NCBI RefSeq assembly: GCF_025961205.1
Contig: NZ_JAOQNH010000001.1
Location: 62,001 to 126,000 of the forward strand
Direction: 5' to 3'
DNA length: 64,000 nucleotides
From: Azospirillum fermentarium
GTDB lineage: Bacteria; Pseudomonadota; Alphaproteobacteria; Azospirillales; Azospirillaceae
Shown piece after piece: positions 16,231 to 24,647 of this stretch (the first letter of the stretch is position 1; each line of letters opens with the position of its first letter). The translations under genes and the position numbers were made by a program. The notes beneath the pieces are model-generated. The model saw nothing but the letters and a program-made list of their open reading frames with translations. It searched no databases and had not been told where the DNA came from.

Positions 16231-17976
16231 TCACAGGCTCCCCACCGCAATGAGAGACTCGGACAACAGGGGCTTCAGGGCCGCTTCCACCTCGTGCGCA
16301 CGGATGGGCAGCGGGCCGGGGCGGCTCATCACCGCCACCCCGCGGGGCAGGTCGTAATGGGCGCGCAGGTATTTGTGGAACTGGGCGCCGTGGGTCTGCT
16401 CCACCACCAGAACCCGGTCCACCCCGGCGAGGGCCGCGGCCATGGCCGCCGGCTGCACCGGGGACAGCAGCCGCACCGCCACCAGCCGCACCGCATGGCC
16501 GGCGGCGCGCAGGCGGGCCGCCGCCTCCCGCGCCGGACCGGCGGACGAACCCCACGTCAGGATGGCCACCGGCCCTTCCCCCTCCACATCGGCCCAGGCC
16601 GGGCCGTAGTCATGGAGCGTCAGCTTGCGCTGGCGCTTGTCCAGCTGGCGGTGATGGTCGGCGGCCTGGGACGACGGCAGGCCCCGTTCGCTGTGCTCCA
16701 GCCCATCCGCGGTGTGCTCGCCGCCGATCATGCCGGGGATGGCGGCGGGGGAAACGCCGTCGTCGGTGACGGCGTAGCGGCGGTAGTCGCCGGCCTGGGT
16801 GTCGGCCAGCCGCCGTTCGGCCCGGTGGGGGGCGTCGGCGGGCCGGGCGATGACGGCGCGCGACTGACCCATGGCCTGGTCCGACAGCACGATGGCCGGG
16901 GTTTGCAGCGCCTCGGCCAGATGGACGGCCCATTGGGTGGTGAACAGACAGTCGCCGATGGAATTGGGCGCCAGCACCAGATGGGGCGCATCGCCGTGCA
17001 GGCCATAGACGGCGATGTTCAGGTCCGACTGTTCCGATTTGGTGGGGATGCCGGTGGACGGGCCGCCGCGCATCACGTCCACCACCACCACCGGGGTTTC
17101 CGACGCCACCGCCAGCCCCAGCGCCTCGGTCATCAGCGACAGGCCCGGCCCGGCGGTGGCGGTGATGGACGGCACCCCGCCGAACGAGGCGCCCAGGCAC
17201 ATGTTGATGGAGGCCAGCTCATCCTCGGCCTGCACCAGCAGCCCGCCGGTGCGCGCCAGATTGGGGGCCAGCCATTCCAGAATTTCCGTGGCCGGCGTGA
17301 TGGGATAGGCAGCGCAGAACCGCACCCCGGCCTTCAGCGCGCCGAACCCCGCCGCCTCGTTGCCCGAAATGTTCCAGCGCGCGCCGCCGTCCGGTTCCGG
17401 CGGCGGCAGGGTCAGGCCGAGGCCCCAGCCCTCCACCGCCGTGGCCCCGGCGTCGATGGCGGCGGCGGATGCGGTGACGGCGGCATCCCCCTTCTTGCCC
17501 AGCGCGTCGCGGATCACCGCGTCCAGCCCGGCGCGCGGCAGCCCCACCAGGGCCGCCACCACCCCCAGCCCCACCATGTTGACCCGCCCGCCGGGCACGG
17601 TGCCGGCCAGCTCGCGGATCGACACGTCCAGCACCCGCGCGCCCGAGGCGGTCAGGACCGGCGGCACCTCGCCCTGTTCGGGATCGGTGATGATGATGCT
17701 GGCGGCGGTCATCGGCAGTTCGGCGGCGAACCGCTCCACATTCTGCCAGTCGAACGCCACCACCAGATCGAAGACGTCCCCCGGCGCCAGCACCGGGTTG
17801 GGCGACAGCCGGACGAAGGCCGCAGCCTCCCCCCCGCGGATCTGCGGGCCGGAAGAGCGGGACATCAGCCCGTACCACCCGACCTTGGCGGCGGCGTCCA
17901 GCAGCATCTGCCCCGCCGTCATCACCCCGGCGCCGCCGCTGCCCACCAGCGCGACCGTGACCTGATCCCGTTTCAT
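16231..17976 (-). CDS. korA: 2-Oxoacid (2-oxoglutarate):ferredoxin oxidoreductase, fused gamma-alpha subunit
   Basis: A 581-residue fusion. The N-terminal gamma domain (about 1-190) begins VALVGSGGAGVMTAGQML and has SRSSGPQIRGGEAAAF. The alpha/pyrimidine domain has AAYPITPATEILEWLA and QAEDELASINMCLGASFGG, and the C-terminal domain has AILTWGSSAGPAREA and VEQTHGAQFHKYLRAH. This is the two-subunit KorAB type found in aerobes and in reductive-TCA organisms. The ATG at 17976 begins the conserved part; the frame stays open upstream through AT-rich sequence. First gene of the korA-korB-ferritin-like operon. Confidence 0.9.
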   Translation of the reverse strand: MKRDQVTVALVGSGGAGVMTAGQMLLDAAAKVGWYGLMSRSSGPQIRGGEAAAFVRLSPNPVLAPGDVFDLVVAFDWQNVERFAAELPMTAASIIITDPEQGEVPPVLTASGARVLDVSIRELAGTVPGGRVNMVGLGVVAALVGLPRAGLDAVIRDALGKKGDAAVTASAAAIDAGATAVEGWGLGLTLPPPEPDGGARWNISGNEAAGFGALKAGVRFCAAYPITPATEILEWLAPNLARTGGLLVQAEDELASINMCLGASFGGVPSITATAGPGLSLMTEALGLAVASETPVVVVDVMRGGPSTGIPTKSEQSDLNIAVYGLHGDAPHLVLAPNSIGDCLFTTQWAVHLAEALQTPAIVLSDQAMGQSRAVIARPADAPHRAERRLADTQAGDYRRYAVTDDGVSPAAIPGMIGGEHTADGLEHSERGLPSSQAADHHRQLDKRQRKLTLHDYGPAWADVEGEGPVAILTWGSSAGPAREAAARLRAAGHAVRLVAVRLLSPVQPAAMAAALAGVDRVLVVEQTHGAQFHKYLRAHYDLPRGVAVMSRPGPLPIRAHEVEAALKPLLSESLIAVGSL

Positions 17977-18226
17977 GCCGTGCGCCTGCCTTCCCATGGA
18001 CCGGACCGGGCGTTTTCCGCCCGGATGTTGGTATCCACCCTTCATGACCGACAAAAGGATACGAAGGAATGATATGGCGCAAGCGGTAACGGCAACGTAG
18101 CAAAATGCCGCACAGTTCACTGATTTTTTATAAATCAAACAAACAGAGCCACAAACATATGATGAGACCCGCAATCGGCGGAAGCGTGGGTCGTAACGAA
18201 GGGTCAGCCGGTGCGCAGCACGGTGG
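17977..18226. promoter_or_regulatory. AT-rich promoter region of the korAB operon
   Basis: These 250 bases between the cytochrome c gene and korA hold no gene. They are markedly AT-rich on the cytochrome side, where TGATTT and AAATCA (around 18120-18140) form a short inverted repeat over an A/T core. The korA promoter should lie here. The base composition continues that of the adjacent low-GC cytochrome gene. Confidence 0.4.
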
Positions 18227-18607
18227 TCATTTGGCTTTTGCGATCATGTCCGTCATATACTCGTTCAGGTCGCGAAAATCCTTAATTGTCCATGCGAAGG
18301 CAGGCAAATTTACACCGTTTTCCCGCAAGGTTCTTGGAATCAGATCGCCATTCGGACGGAGTATTACGGATGACACGATGACACCTGGGTAATCGAACAG
18401 ACGCTTCTTGAACTCGCGTGTCGTAAGATCCGGTGTCGGAGGATTGCTTTTATCGGCCAAAGGCCCGGTGCCTTTGATATCCTTACCGTGGCACAGAGCG
18501 CAGCGGTTCAAGAAAATCCGCTCTCCATTACGGCTGTCCGCCAAAACCGCAGATGGCATGCCCAACATTACCACCAATGCGGTGATGAAATATTTCCTAA
18601 TCCCCAT
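18227..18607 (-). CDS. Secreted monohaem c-type cytochrome
   Basis: A 126-residue protein with a Sec signal peptide (MGIRKYFITALVVML, cleavage after about residue 23) and one haem site, CALCHG. A distal methionine candidate is in EYMTDMIAK. It would carry electrons in the periplasm and depends on the Ccm system encoded at 46.4-52.4 kb. The gene lies 90 bases after a sulfite-oxidase-like gene on the same strand, which suggests it could accept electrons from that enzyme. Three 60-base stretches counted in the gene are only 47-50% G+C, far below its neighbours, a sign of recent acquisition. Confidence 0.8.
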   Translation of the reverse strand: MGIRKYFITALVVMLGMPSAVLADSRNGERIFLNRCALCHGKDIKGTGPLADKSNPPTPDLTTREFKKRLFDYPGVIVSSVILRPNGDLIPRTLRENGVNLPAFAWTIKDFRDLNEYMTDMIAKAK

Positions 18608-18697
18608 GGTGCTCCGTCTTTGATAATCCCGATGCATCCGTGCAGGAAAATGCTGACCGCGCGAGTGCCGCAAGACGTGGCCGTCGCGCCATGCGCC

Positions 18698-19351
18698 CTA
18701 CTCGCCGTAACGCTCTTCCCGCCACGGGTCGCCGTGGTTGTGATAGCCGCGCTGCTCCCAATAACCCGGACGGTCGTGGGCGAGGAATTCGATTCGCTTC
18801 ACCCACTTCGCACTTTTCCAGAAATAGAGCTTGGGCACCACCACCCGCACCGGGCCGCCGTGGTCCAGGCTGATGGGGCTGCCCTCCCACCCCGTGGCCA
18901 GCAGGGTGTCGTCGTCGTCGAAGGCCGACAGCGGCAGGTTGGTGGTGTAGCCGTCGAAGGAATGGAACAGGACGAAGGCCGCCTCGGGCTTGGGGCGCAC
19001 CAGATCCAGCAGGTGGCGGGCGCTCACCCCCTCCCATGTGTTGTCGTAGCGCGACCATGTGGTGACGCAATGGATGTCGGTGACGATGCGGAACACCGGC
19101 TGCGCCGTCAGGTCGGCCCACGACCAGTGCAGCGGCTGTTCCACCAGCCCATCGACGGTCAGCGACCAGCGGCTGGGGTCCAGGTTGGGCACGATGCCCA
19201 GATCCAGCACCGGCCACGCCGCCGTCAGGTGCTGGCCCGGCGGCAGACGGTCGTGCCGGGGATCGGCGGAGGCGCCGGTCAGCCCGCGGCCCTGGCGCGC
19301 CCAGGCTTCCTTCGCCGCGATGAGCTTGTCGTTGGGGGTGTCGTCGGTCAT
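18698..19351 (-). CDS. Sulfite-oxidase-like molybdopterin oxidoreductase
   Basis: A 217-residue protein made only of the sulfite-oxidase molybdopterin fold. The molybdenum-ligand cysteine is in DIHCVTTWSRYDNTWEG, and GWEGSPISLDHGGPVRVVVP is the conserved cofactor-binding segment. There is no Tat or Sec signal at the N-terminus, unlike MsrP/YedY, so it is predicted cytoplasmic. The substrate of this short class is unknown. The downstream cytochrome c would be in the periplasm, so a direct partnership needs a localisation that the sequence does not show. Confidence 0.85.
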   Translation of the reverse strand: MTDDTPNDKLIAAKEAWARQGRGLTGASADPRHDRLPPGQHLTAAWPVLDLGIVPNLDPSRWSLTVDGLVEQPLHWSWADLTAQPVFRIVTDIHCVTTWSRYDNTWEGVSARHLLDLVRPKPEAAFVLFHSFDGYTTNLPLSAFDDDDTLLATGWEGSPISLDHGGPVRVVVPKLYFWKSAKWVKRIEFLAHDRPGYWEQRGYHNHGDPWREERYGE

Positions 19352-19433
19352 GGGCCGGGAATCCCGAGTCGGTGTGGCAAGCCTTTAGACATGCGCCCCT
19401 TTTCCCGCCCGTCAAGACGGGGCCGGGCATAAG

Positions 19434-19463
19434 AAAACCCCCGCCCGATGGGGGCGGGGGTTT
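19434..19463 (-). terminator. Intrinsic terminator of lpdA
   Basis: On the minus strand AAACCCCCGCCC, a short loop and GGGCGGGGGTTTT form a strong GC stem with a T-rich 3' edge, 30 bases after the lpdA stop. The symmetric A/T flanks mean it could also work on the plus strand. Confidence 0.85.
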
Positions 19464-19492
19464 GCTCCGGTTGTTACCCTGCGTTCGCAGGA

Positions 19493-20899
19493 TCACATGT
19501 GCAGCGGACGCCCATCCACGGCGAGCGCGGCTTCCTTGGTCGCTTCCGACAGGGTCGGGTGGGCGTGGCAGGTGCGGGCGATGTCTTCGGCCGACGCGCC
19601 GAATTCCATGGCCAGCGCCAGTTCCGCCACCATTTCCGACACGTTCGGCCCGATCAGGTGGGCGCCCAGCACCTTGTCGCTGTGGGCATCGGCCAGGATC
19701 TTGATGAAGCCGTCGGTGCTGTTGATGGCGCGGGCGCGGCCATTGGCGGTGAAGGGGAACTTGCCCGCCTTGTACGCCACGCCGGCGGCCTTCAGCTCCT
19801 CTTCGGTCTTGCCGACCGAGGCCACTTCCGGCCAGGTGTAGACCACGCCGGGGATGACGTCGTAGTTCACGTGACCGGCCTGGCCGGCCAGGATCTCGGC
19901 CAGCGCCACGCCCTCGTCCTCGGCCTTGTGGGCCAGCATCGGGCCTTCCACCACGTCGCCGATGGCATAGATGCCGGGCACGTTGGTGGCGAAGTGATGG
20001 TCGATCTTCACGCGCCCGCGGTTGTCCAGCTCCACGCCCACGGCGTCCAGGCCCAGGCCGTCGGTGTGGGGACGGCGGCCGATGGCCACCAGCACCACGT
20101 CGGCTTCCAGCGTCTCCGCCGCACCGCCCGCCGCCGGCTCCAGGGTCAGGGCCACGCCCGACTCGGTGGTGGTGGCGCCGGTGACCTTGGTGGACAGCTT
20201 GAAGGTCAGGCCCTGCTTGCCCAGGATGCGCTGGGCCTGCTTGGAGAGTTCACCATCCATGGTCGGCAGCACGCGGTCGAGGAATTCGACCACCGTGACC
20301 TGCGCGCCCAGGCGGCCCCACACCGAGCCCAGTTCCAGCCCGATCACGCCGCCGCCGATGACGACCAGACGCTTCGGAACCTCCGGCAACGCCAGGGCGC
20401 CGGTGGACGACACGATCTTCTGCTCGTCGATGGTCAGGCCGGGCAGCGGGGTGACTTCCGAGCCGGTGGCGATGACGATGGCCTTGGACGCGGTGACGGT
20501 CTGGGTGGTGTCACCCTCGACCACCACGGTGTTGGCGGCGGTGATGCGGCCCGCACCCTTCAGCCACGTGATCTTGTTCTTCTTGAACAGGAACTCCACG
20601 CCGCCGACGTTGGACTTCACCACCTCGTCCTTGTGCTTCATGACGCCGGGCAGGTCCAGCTCGACGCCAGCCACCTTCACGCCGAAGCGGGCGAGGCCGT
20701 GCTTGGCCTCCTCATACTTTTCCGAGGCGGCCAGCAGCGCCTTGGACGGGATGCAGCCCACGTTGAGGCACGTTCCGCCCAGGGTGCCGCGCTTTTCCAC
20801 GCACGCCACCTTGAAGCCAAGCTGTGCGGCGCGGATCGCGCAGACATAGCCACCGGGACCGCCGCCGATCACGACGACATCAAACGTGCTCTCAGCCAT
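19493..20899 (-). CDS. lpdA: Dihydrolipoyl dehydrogenase (E3)
   Basis: A 468-residue flavoprotein. The N-terminal FAD motif is [19 protein letters not shown], the redox disulfide is in [16 protein letters not shown], a second Rossmann motif is [20 protein letters not shown], and the C-terminal HAHPTLSEA carries the catalytic His-Glu pair. It reoxidises dihydrolipoamide in 2-oxoacid dehydrogenase complexes with NAD. Overall form is close to the E3 of alphaproteobacterial 2-oxoglutarate dehydrogenase. No E1 or E2 gene is adjacent; the upstream neighbour is an RTX protease. It has its own terminator. Confidence 0.95.
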   Translation of the reverse strand: MAESTFDVVVIGGGPGGYVCAIRAAQLGFKVACVEKRGTLGGTCLNVGCIPSKALLAASEKYEEAKHGLARFGVKVAGVELDLPGVMKHKDEVVKSNVGGVEFLFKKNKITWLKGAGRITAANTVVVEGDTTQTVTASKAIVIATGSEVTPLPGLTIDEQKIVSSTGALALPEVPKRLVVIGGGVIGLELGSVWGRLGAQVTVVEFLDRVLPTMDGELSKQAQRILGKQGLTFKLSTKVTGATTTESGVALTLEPAAGGAAETLEADVVLVAIGRRPHTDGLGLDAVGVELDNRGRVKIDHHFATNVPGIYAIGDVVEGPMLAHKAEDEGVALAEILAGQAGHVNYDVIPGVVYTWPEVASVGKTEEELKAAGVAYKAGKFPFTANGRARAINSTDGFIKILADAHSDKVLGAHLIGPNVSEMVAELALAMEFGASAEDIARTCHAHPTLSEATKEAALAVDGRPLHM

Positions 20900-21098
20900 T
20901 TGGGCTTTTTCCTTCCGCCGTTCGTTCGCTCAATATCGGTTGCGTCCGCGCCCTCTTGGTCTTGAGGCTGGGGTTCGGCCGCGGGGCCGATTTATGCCCC
21001 CCCTTTCCCCCCGGCGCAACGGCGGAGTTCATCCTTTCGGAATAGACGCCGCCGTATTGGCGAAAATGGCGCAAGTGAAGCCCGTCTTTTGGGCAAAA

Positions 21099-22199
21099 TC
21101 ACACAGCAAAGACCCAATCGGACACCATGTGGTCAATGGTCAGACCACTCAGCACCATGGTATCGCCGCTGGTGAAATTCACGTGCACGCCGTCGGCGGC
21201 CCCGGCAAAGCTCCATCCCATGCCCCCCGACACCTGAATCCGGTCGCCCTGCCAACCGTTGAAATCGGTGATGACATCGTGCCCGTCGCCGCGGCGCATG
21301 ACGAAGCTGTCGGCCCCGCTGCCGCCCGTCAGGGTGTCGCTGCCGGGGCTGCCCATCAGGTAATCGTTGCCGGCATCGCCGTACAGCCGGTCGTTGCCCG
21401 ACCCGCCATACAGCCCGTCGTTCCCCGACCCGCCGTAGAGCGTGTCGTTGCCGGCCACCCCCCACAACTGATCGTTGCCGGCCCAGCCCCACAGCACATC
21501 GTCGCCGCCCTTCCCTTCCAGATAATCGGCCCCACCCGCCCCGTTGAGGGAATCGGCCTTCGCCGTGCCGTAGAGGGTCAGGCCGGCGGGGTCCACCGGG
21601 GCCGGCGGCTGATAGGCCACCACCTCCAGCGAGCGGCCCAGCAGGGATTCGGCGTTGGTGTCCACCGAGAAGAAATAATTGGCGCTGAGGGCGCTGCCCA
21701 AATCCGACATGATGGTGCCGTTGGCGGTCTGGCCGTTCCAGGTCGCCCCACCGGCGTATTCGTCGAACATGCCGATCATGTGGCCGAACTCGTGGGCAGC
21801 CAGCTCGTCCTGATAGTCCGGCCCCCAGGCGGTGTCGGTGTACCAATTCAGCAGGTCGCAGGCACCGTAGCTGTTGTGAACCGCCACGTCGTAATCGGCG
21901 TTCACGTCGGTGAACTGCACATCCACCTTGATGGCATAGGCCGACGCACCGTCGGACAGGCAGAACTTGTTGCTCCACAAGCTCTCGATGCCCTTTTCCC
22001 AGGTGGACACCAGCGCCCCGGCGTCGTCGCCGGTCAGATTGATCTTCGATGTGATGGTGAAGGCGCTGCCATCGAACGACAAATCATAATGAACATACCA
22101 GGAATAACCGCCATCCGCCCGATTTTCATAATAATCGACCGACTTCGACAGGTTTGTCCCGTACGTGTACGTGATTTCATTCCCCGCGTTCGCAGCCAT
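21099..22199 (-). CDS. RTX-repeat secreted zinc metalloprotease
   Basis: A 366-residue protein without an N-terminal signal. The catalytic region (to about residue 205) has the zinc motif HEFGHMIGMFDEY (HExxHxxGxxDE). Residues about 205-310 are glycine/aspartate nonapeptide repeats such as GGSGNDGLY, which bind calcium, followed by a C-terminal tail ending DWVFAV, as expected for type I secretion. It is shorter than serralysins and the protease half is not a clear serralysin, so the exact peptidase family is open. No type I exporter genes are nearby. An AT-rich leader precedes it. Confidence 0.82.
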   Translation of the reverse strand: MAANAGNEITYTYGTNLSKSVDYYENRADGGYSWYVHYDLSFDGSAFTITSKINLTGDDAGALVSTWEKGIESLWSNKFCLSDGASAYAIKVDVQFTDVNADYDVAVHNSYGACDLLNWYTDTAWGPDYQDELAAHEFGHMIGMFDEYAGGATWNGQTANGTIMSDLGSALSANYFFSVDTNAESLLGRSLEVVAYQPPAPVDPAGLTLYGTAKADSLNGAGGADYLEGKGGDDVLWGWAGNDQLWGVAGNDTLYGGSGNDGLYGGSGNDRLYGDAGNDYLMGSPGSDTLTGGSGADSFVMRRGDGHDVITDFNGWQGDRIQVSGGMGWSFAGAADGVHVNFTSGDTMVLSGLTIDHMVSDWVFAV

Positions 22200-22495
22200 G
22201 ACCCCAGCCTCACCTTGGTTTTGTTGGTGAGTGAACTATACATTAACGGGATTTTAACTGCCTGTGACCAAGTTGATCCCTTGCCCATTGCTCAGGGCTT
22301 TTCAGCTTTGGTCAGAGAGACTCGGGGGAAGGCATAGATCCTTCCGGCAAACAGCCGCCACGGCCACCCCGAAGGATCGGATGAAACACGGTTTGGCGGG
22401 GTACCTCATCGGCGCGGGGCCACGGCACGAAACACTGACGTTGCCGCGGGCGTTATCCCAGCACACACATGATGTCACTGTTTGGGAGAGTTCCG
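22200..22495. promoter_or_regulatory. Divergent promoter region of RTX protease and entericidin-like gene
   Basis: A 296-base region with no credible gene. The first 60 bases next to the protease gene are AT-rich and likely hold its promoter on the minus strand. The rest has the base composition of the flanks and should contain the plus-strand promoter of the lipoprotein gene. No box could be assigned with confidence. Confidence 0.4.
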
Positions 22496-22642
22496 ATGCG
22501 GATGCTGAAAATCGTCGCCCTGCTGGGTCTGGTCGCCAGCGGCGTTGCCGCCTGCAACACCTTCGAAGGGGCGGGCCAGGACGTACAGGCCGGCGGCCGC
22601 GCCATCGAACGCTCGGCGGACAGCGTGCAGAAGAAGATGTAA
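22496..22642 (+). CDS. Entericidin A/B-like small lipoprotein
   Basis: A 48-residue protein: MRMLKIVALLGLVASGVAAC forms a lipoprotein signal peptide with the lipobox cysteine at the end. The mature part NTFEGAGQDVQAGGRAIERS matches the entericidin family pattern (CNTxxGxGxD...GxxxExxA). GGGAGAG lies five bases upstream of the ATG. Entericidins are small cell-envelope lipoproteins, first described as an antidote/toxin pair in enterobacteria and often stress controlled; a single copy is present here. Confidence 0.85.
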   Translation: MRMLKIVALLGLVASGVAACNTFEGAGQDVQAGGRAIERSADSVQKKM

Positions 22643-22647
22643 CGGAG

Positions 22648-22814
22648 CCTCATCCCCCTCTCCCACCTCGGGAGAGGGCCGGGGTGAGGGCCGATTTTCA
22701 CAGCAGGAGCCCAAAAATCGAGCCGTCAGGCTCGAAACACAAGGTTTGGAACGGATGTCGGGCTGACGCACGGCATCCGGCCCTCACCCAACCCTCTCCC
22801 CGGCGGGGAGAGGG
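22648..22814. repeat. Dispersed palindromic intergenic repeat, copy A
   Basis: About 167 bases between the lipoprotein gene and mlaD. The outer parts are inverted GC-rich arms (CCCTCTCCC and GGGAGAGGG at one end, CCCTCTCCCC and GGGGAGAGGG at the other), with GGCCCTCACC/GGTGAGGGCC next to them. The core contains CGAGCCGTCAG (22719-22729). A second copy in opposite orientation lies at 31863-32040, and a partial copy at 60200-60223. Confidence 0.75.
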
Positions 22815-22832
22815 TATAAGGGGGCGTGCTGC

Positions 22833-23330
22833 TTACAGCTTGGGCGGCTGGCCGGCGGGCGGCGCACTGCCGTCCGCGGGTTTGCTCATGTTCTGCAGGC
22901 TGAAGATCACCTGCCCCAGAAGCTGCTCGATGCCGGGCGTGCTCTGGGTGTACTGGATGCGCCCGCCCACGGGGAGCATCTGTTCCTCCCCGCCCGGTTC
23001 GAGCGCCAGATACTTGCCGCCCAGCAGGCTTTCGCTGGCCACCAGGGCCGCGGTGTCCACCGGCAGCTTGATGCCGTTGCCCACCGACAGGTGCACGATG
23101 GCCTGGAACGTCTTCTGGTCCAGGGTCATCTCGGTGACGGTGCCGACCTTGACGCCGCTGATGCGCACGTCGGCACCCGGCTGCAGCCCGCTGATGCTGG
23201 AGAAAGCCGCGGTCAGTTCATAGCCCGACACCTTGCGCAGATCGGCGCTGGTGTAGGCGAAGACGAGAAAAAGACCGGCCACGGCGAGGACGACCCCGCC
23301 GAGGACGGTTTCAATGGAATTACGGCGCAT
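22833..23330 (-). CDS. mlaD: Outer-membrane lipid asymmetry protein MlaD
   Basis: A 165-residue protein with one N-terminal membrane helix (about residues 9-28) and an MCE domain: GYELTAAFSSISGLQPGADV and RISGVKVGTVTEM are the family core. MlaD is the periplasmic hexameric ring of the MlaFEDB transporter that moves phospholipids between the membranes. The other mla genes are not in this window; the gene instead follows an NDUFA12-like gene on the same strand, 33 bases away, an order seen in other alphaproteobacteria. Confidence 0.88.
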   Translation of the reverse strand: MRRNSIETVLGGVVLAVAGLFLVFAYTSADLRKVSGYELTAAFSSISGLQPGADVRISGVKVGTVTEMTLDQKTFQAIVHLSVGNGIKLPVDTAALVASESLLGGKYLALEPGGEEQMLPVGGRIQYTQSTPGIEQLLGQVIFSLQNMSKPADGSAPPAGQPPKL

Positions 23331-23363
23331 GCCTATCGTCCTGATCGTGGAGACCGCCGGGCG

Positions 23364-23756
23364 TTACGCCGGGGTCCACGGCTCATAGTCGCCGGTGGCG
23401 GGGGCACGGGTGCCGCCGGCCAGCGTGTGGCCCGACGGACGGTACGCCTGCACCGAACCGGATGCGTTGGGCGCGTGCTCCTTCTGCCACGGACGGTGGA
23501 AGGGGCTGTCCTTTTCCGGCAGCGGGTCCAGACGGGTGTGATGCAGCCAGGAATGCCATTCCGGCGGCACCTTCGACGCGTCGGGCTCGCTGGCATAGAT
23601 CACCCAGCGGCGTTCCTTCACGCCACGGCGGGCGTTCTTGTCCCGATAGTACTTGTTGCCGAAACGGTCGGTTCCGACCAGTTCACCGCGGCGCCACGTC
23701 ATGAAATTGATGTGGACGTTGGCCATCCGCGCGATCAGGGAGATCTTTTCGCTCAT
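23364..23756 (-). CDS. NDUFA12-like complex I accessory protein
   Basis: A 130-residue protein homologous to the mitochondrial complex I subunit NDUFA12. It has the core sequence GTDRFGNKYYRDKNARRG, RRWVIYASEPDASKVPPEWH and the C-terminal HTPNASGS-like segment (here HAPNASGSVQAYRPSG). In alphaproteobacteria it is one of the few supernumerary NADH:ubiquinone oxidoreductase subunits shared with mitochondria and supports assembly of the peripheral arm. The presence of this gene supports an alphaproteobacterial origin for the window. Confidence 0.9.
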   Translation of the reverse strand: MSEKISLIARMANVHINFMTWRRGELVGTDRFGNKYYRDKNARRGVKERRWVIYASEPDASKVPPEWHSWLHHTRLDPLPEKDSPFHRPWQKEHAPNASGSVQAYRPSGHTLAGGTRAPATGDYEPWTPA

Positions 23757-23901
23757 CGTCCGTGCATTGTCGGGGGCCGGTGCGGCGCCGGGGCGGCCGT
23801 CGTGCCGTGCGTGAAAGGAAAGGGTTCTGTCGAACGGCGCGCACTATGACACCCCAGCCGCCGTCCGTCCACTGTGACCGAGCGTGCGGCCCGGCAAAGG
23901 C

Positions 23902-24555
23902 TCAGGTGAACTTGCGCTCGGTCAGCAGCAGCCGCACGGCGAAGCCCAGGAACAGCACCCCCGCCACCCCGTCCAGCGCCGTGCGCATGGTGCGGCTGGT
24001 CAGGAACGCCCGCGCGGCCCCGGCGCTCAGCGCCGCCACCCCCATCAGGTACACGCAGCCCATGCCGGCCAGGATGCAGCCCAGCAGGAAGGTCTGCAGC
24101 GCCACCTGCCCCCGTTCGGGCGCCACGAACTGCGGCACGAAGGCGAGGTAGAACAGGATAACCTTGGGATTCAGCATGTTGGTCAGCAGGGCGTTGAGGA
24201 ACACCACCCGCGCCGTGGCCGGGGCCACCGCCGCCGGGGCCATGTCGCCCGACCGCTGGGTCTGCACCGCCGCCCACAGTGCCCGCCCGCCGATCCACGC
24301 CAGATACCCCGCCCCGGCATAGCGCAGCACGTCGAACAGCGCGGGCGAGGTGGCGATCACCGCCGACACGCCGGCAGCGGCCAGCAGCGCCTGCACCACA
24401 TTGCCCAGCGTGATCCCGGCGGTGGCGATCCACCCGGCCCGCCGCCCCTCCATCAGCCCGCGGGACAGCACCAGCAGCGAATCGGGGCCGGGGGCCAGCA
24501 CCAGCACCGTGGCCGCCACCAGATAAAGCTGAAGCAGATGGGGATCGAGGGGCAT
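23902..24555 (-). CDS. LysE/RhtB-family amino-acid exporter
   Basis: A 217-residue hydrophobic protein with about six helices. The RhtB-type opening LVAATVLVLAPGPDSLLVLSRG and the NMLNPKVILFYLAFVPQFV segment are diagnostic. These transporters export homoserine, threonine, lysine or related compounds across the inner membrane; the substrate is not predictable. The ATG at 24555 is directly preceded by a second in-frame ATG (24558). It follows the lipid A acyltransferase gene by about 90 bases on the same strand, probably as a separate unit. Confidence 0.87.
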   Translation of the reverse strand: MPLDPHLLQLYLVAATVLVLAPGPDSLLVLSRGLMEGRRAGWIATAGITLGNVVQALLAAAGVSAVIATSPALFDVLRYAGAGYLAWIGGRALWAAVQTQRSGDMAPAAVAPATARVVFLNALLTNMLNPKVILFYLAFVPQFVAPERGQVALQTFLLGCILAGMGCVYLMGVAALSAGAARAFLTSRTMRTALDGVAGVLFLGFAVRLLLTERKFT

Positions 24556-24647
24556 CATGCACCGCACAAGAAAAGGGAAGGACCAAGAACCGGCGCGGAT
24601 CATAGATCCGCCGGCCAGGGAATGAGAAGTGCCAGAAAGGCAAAGGT

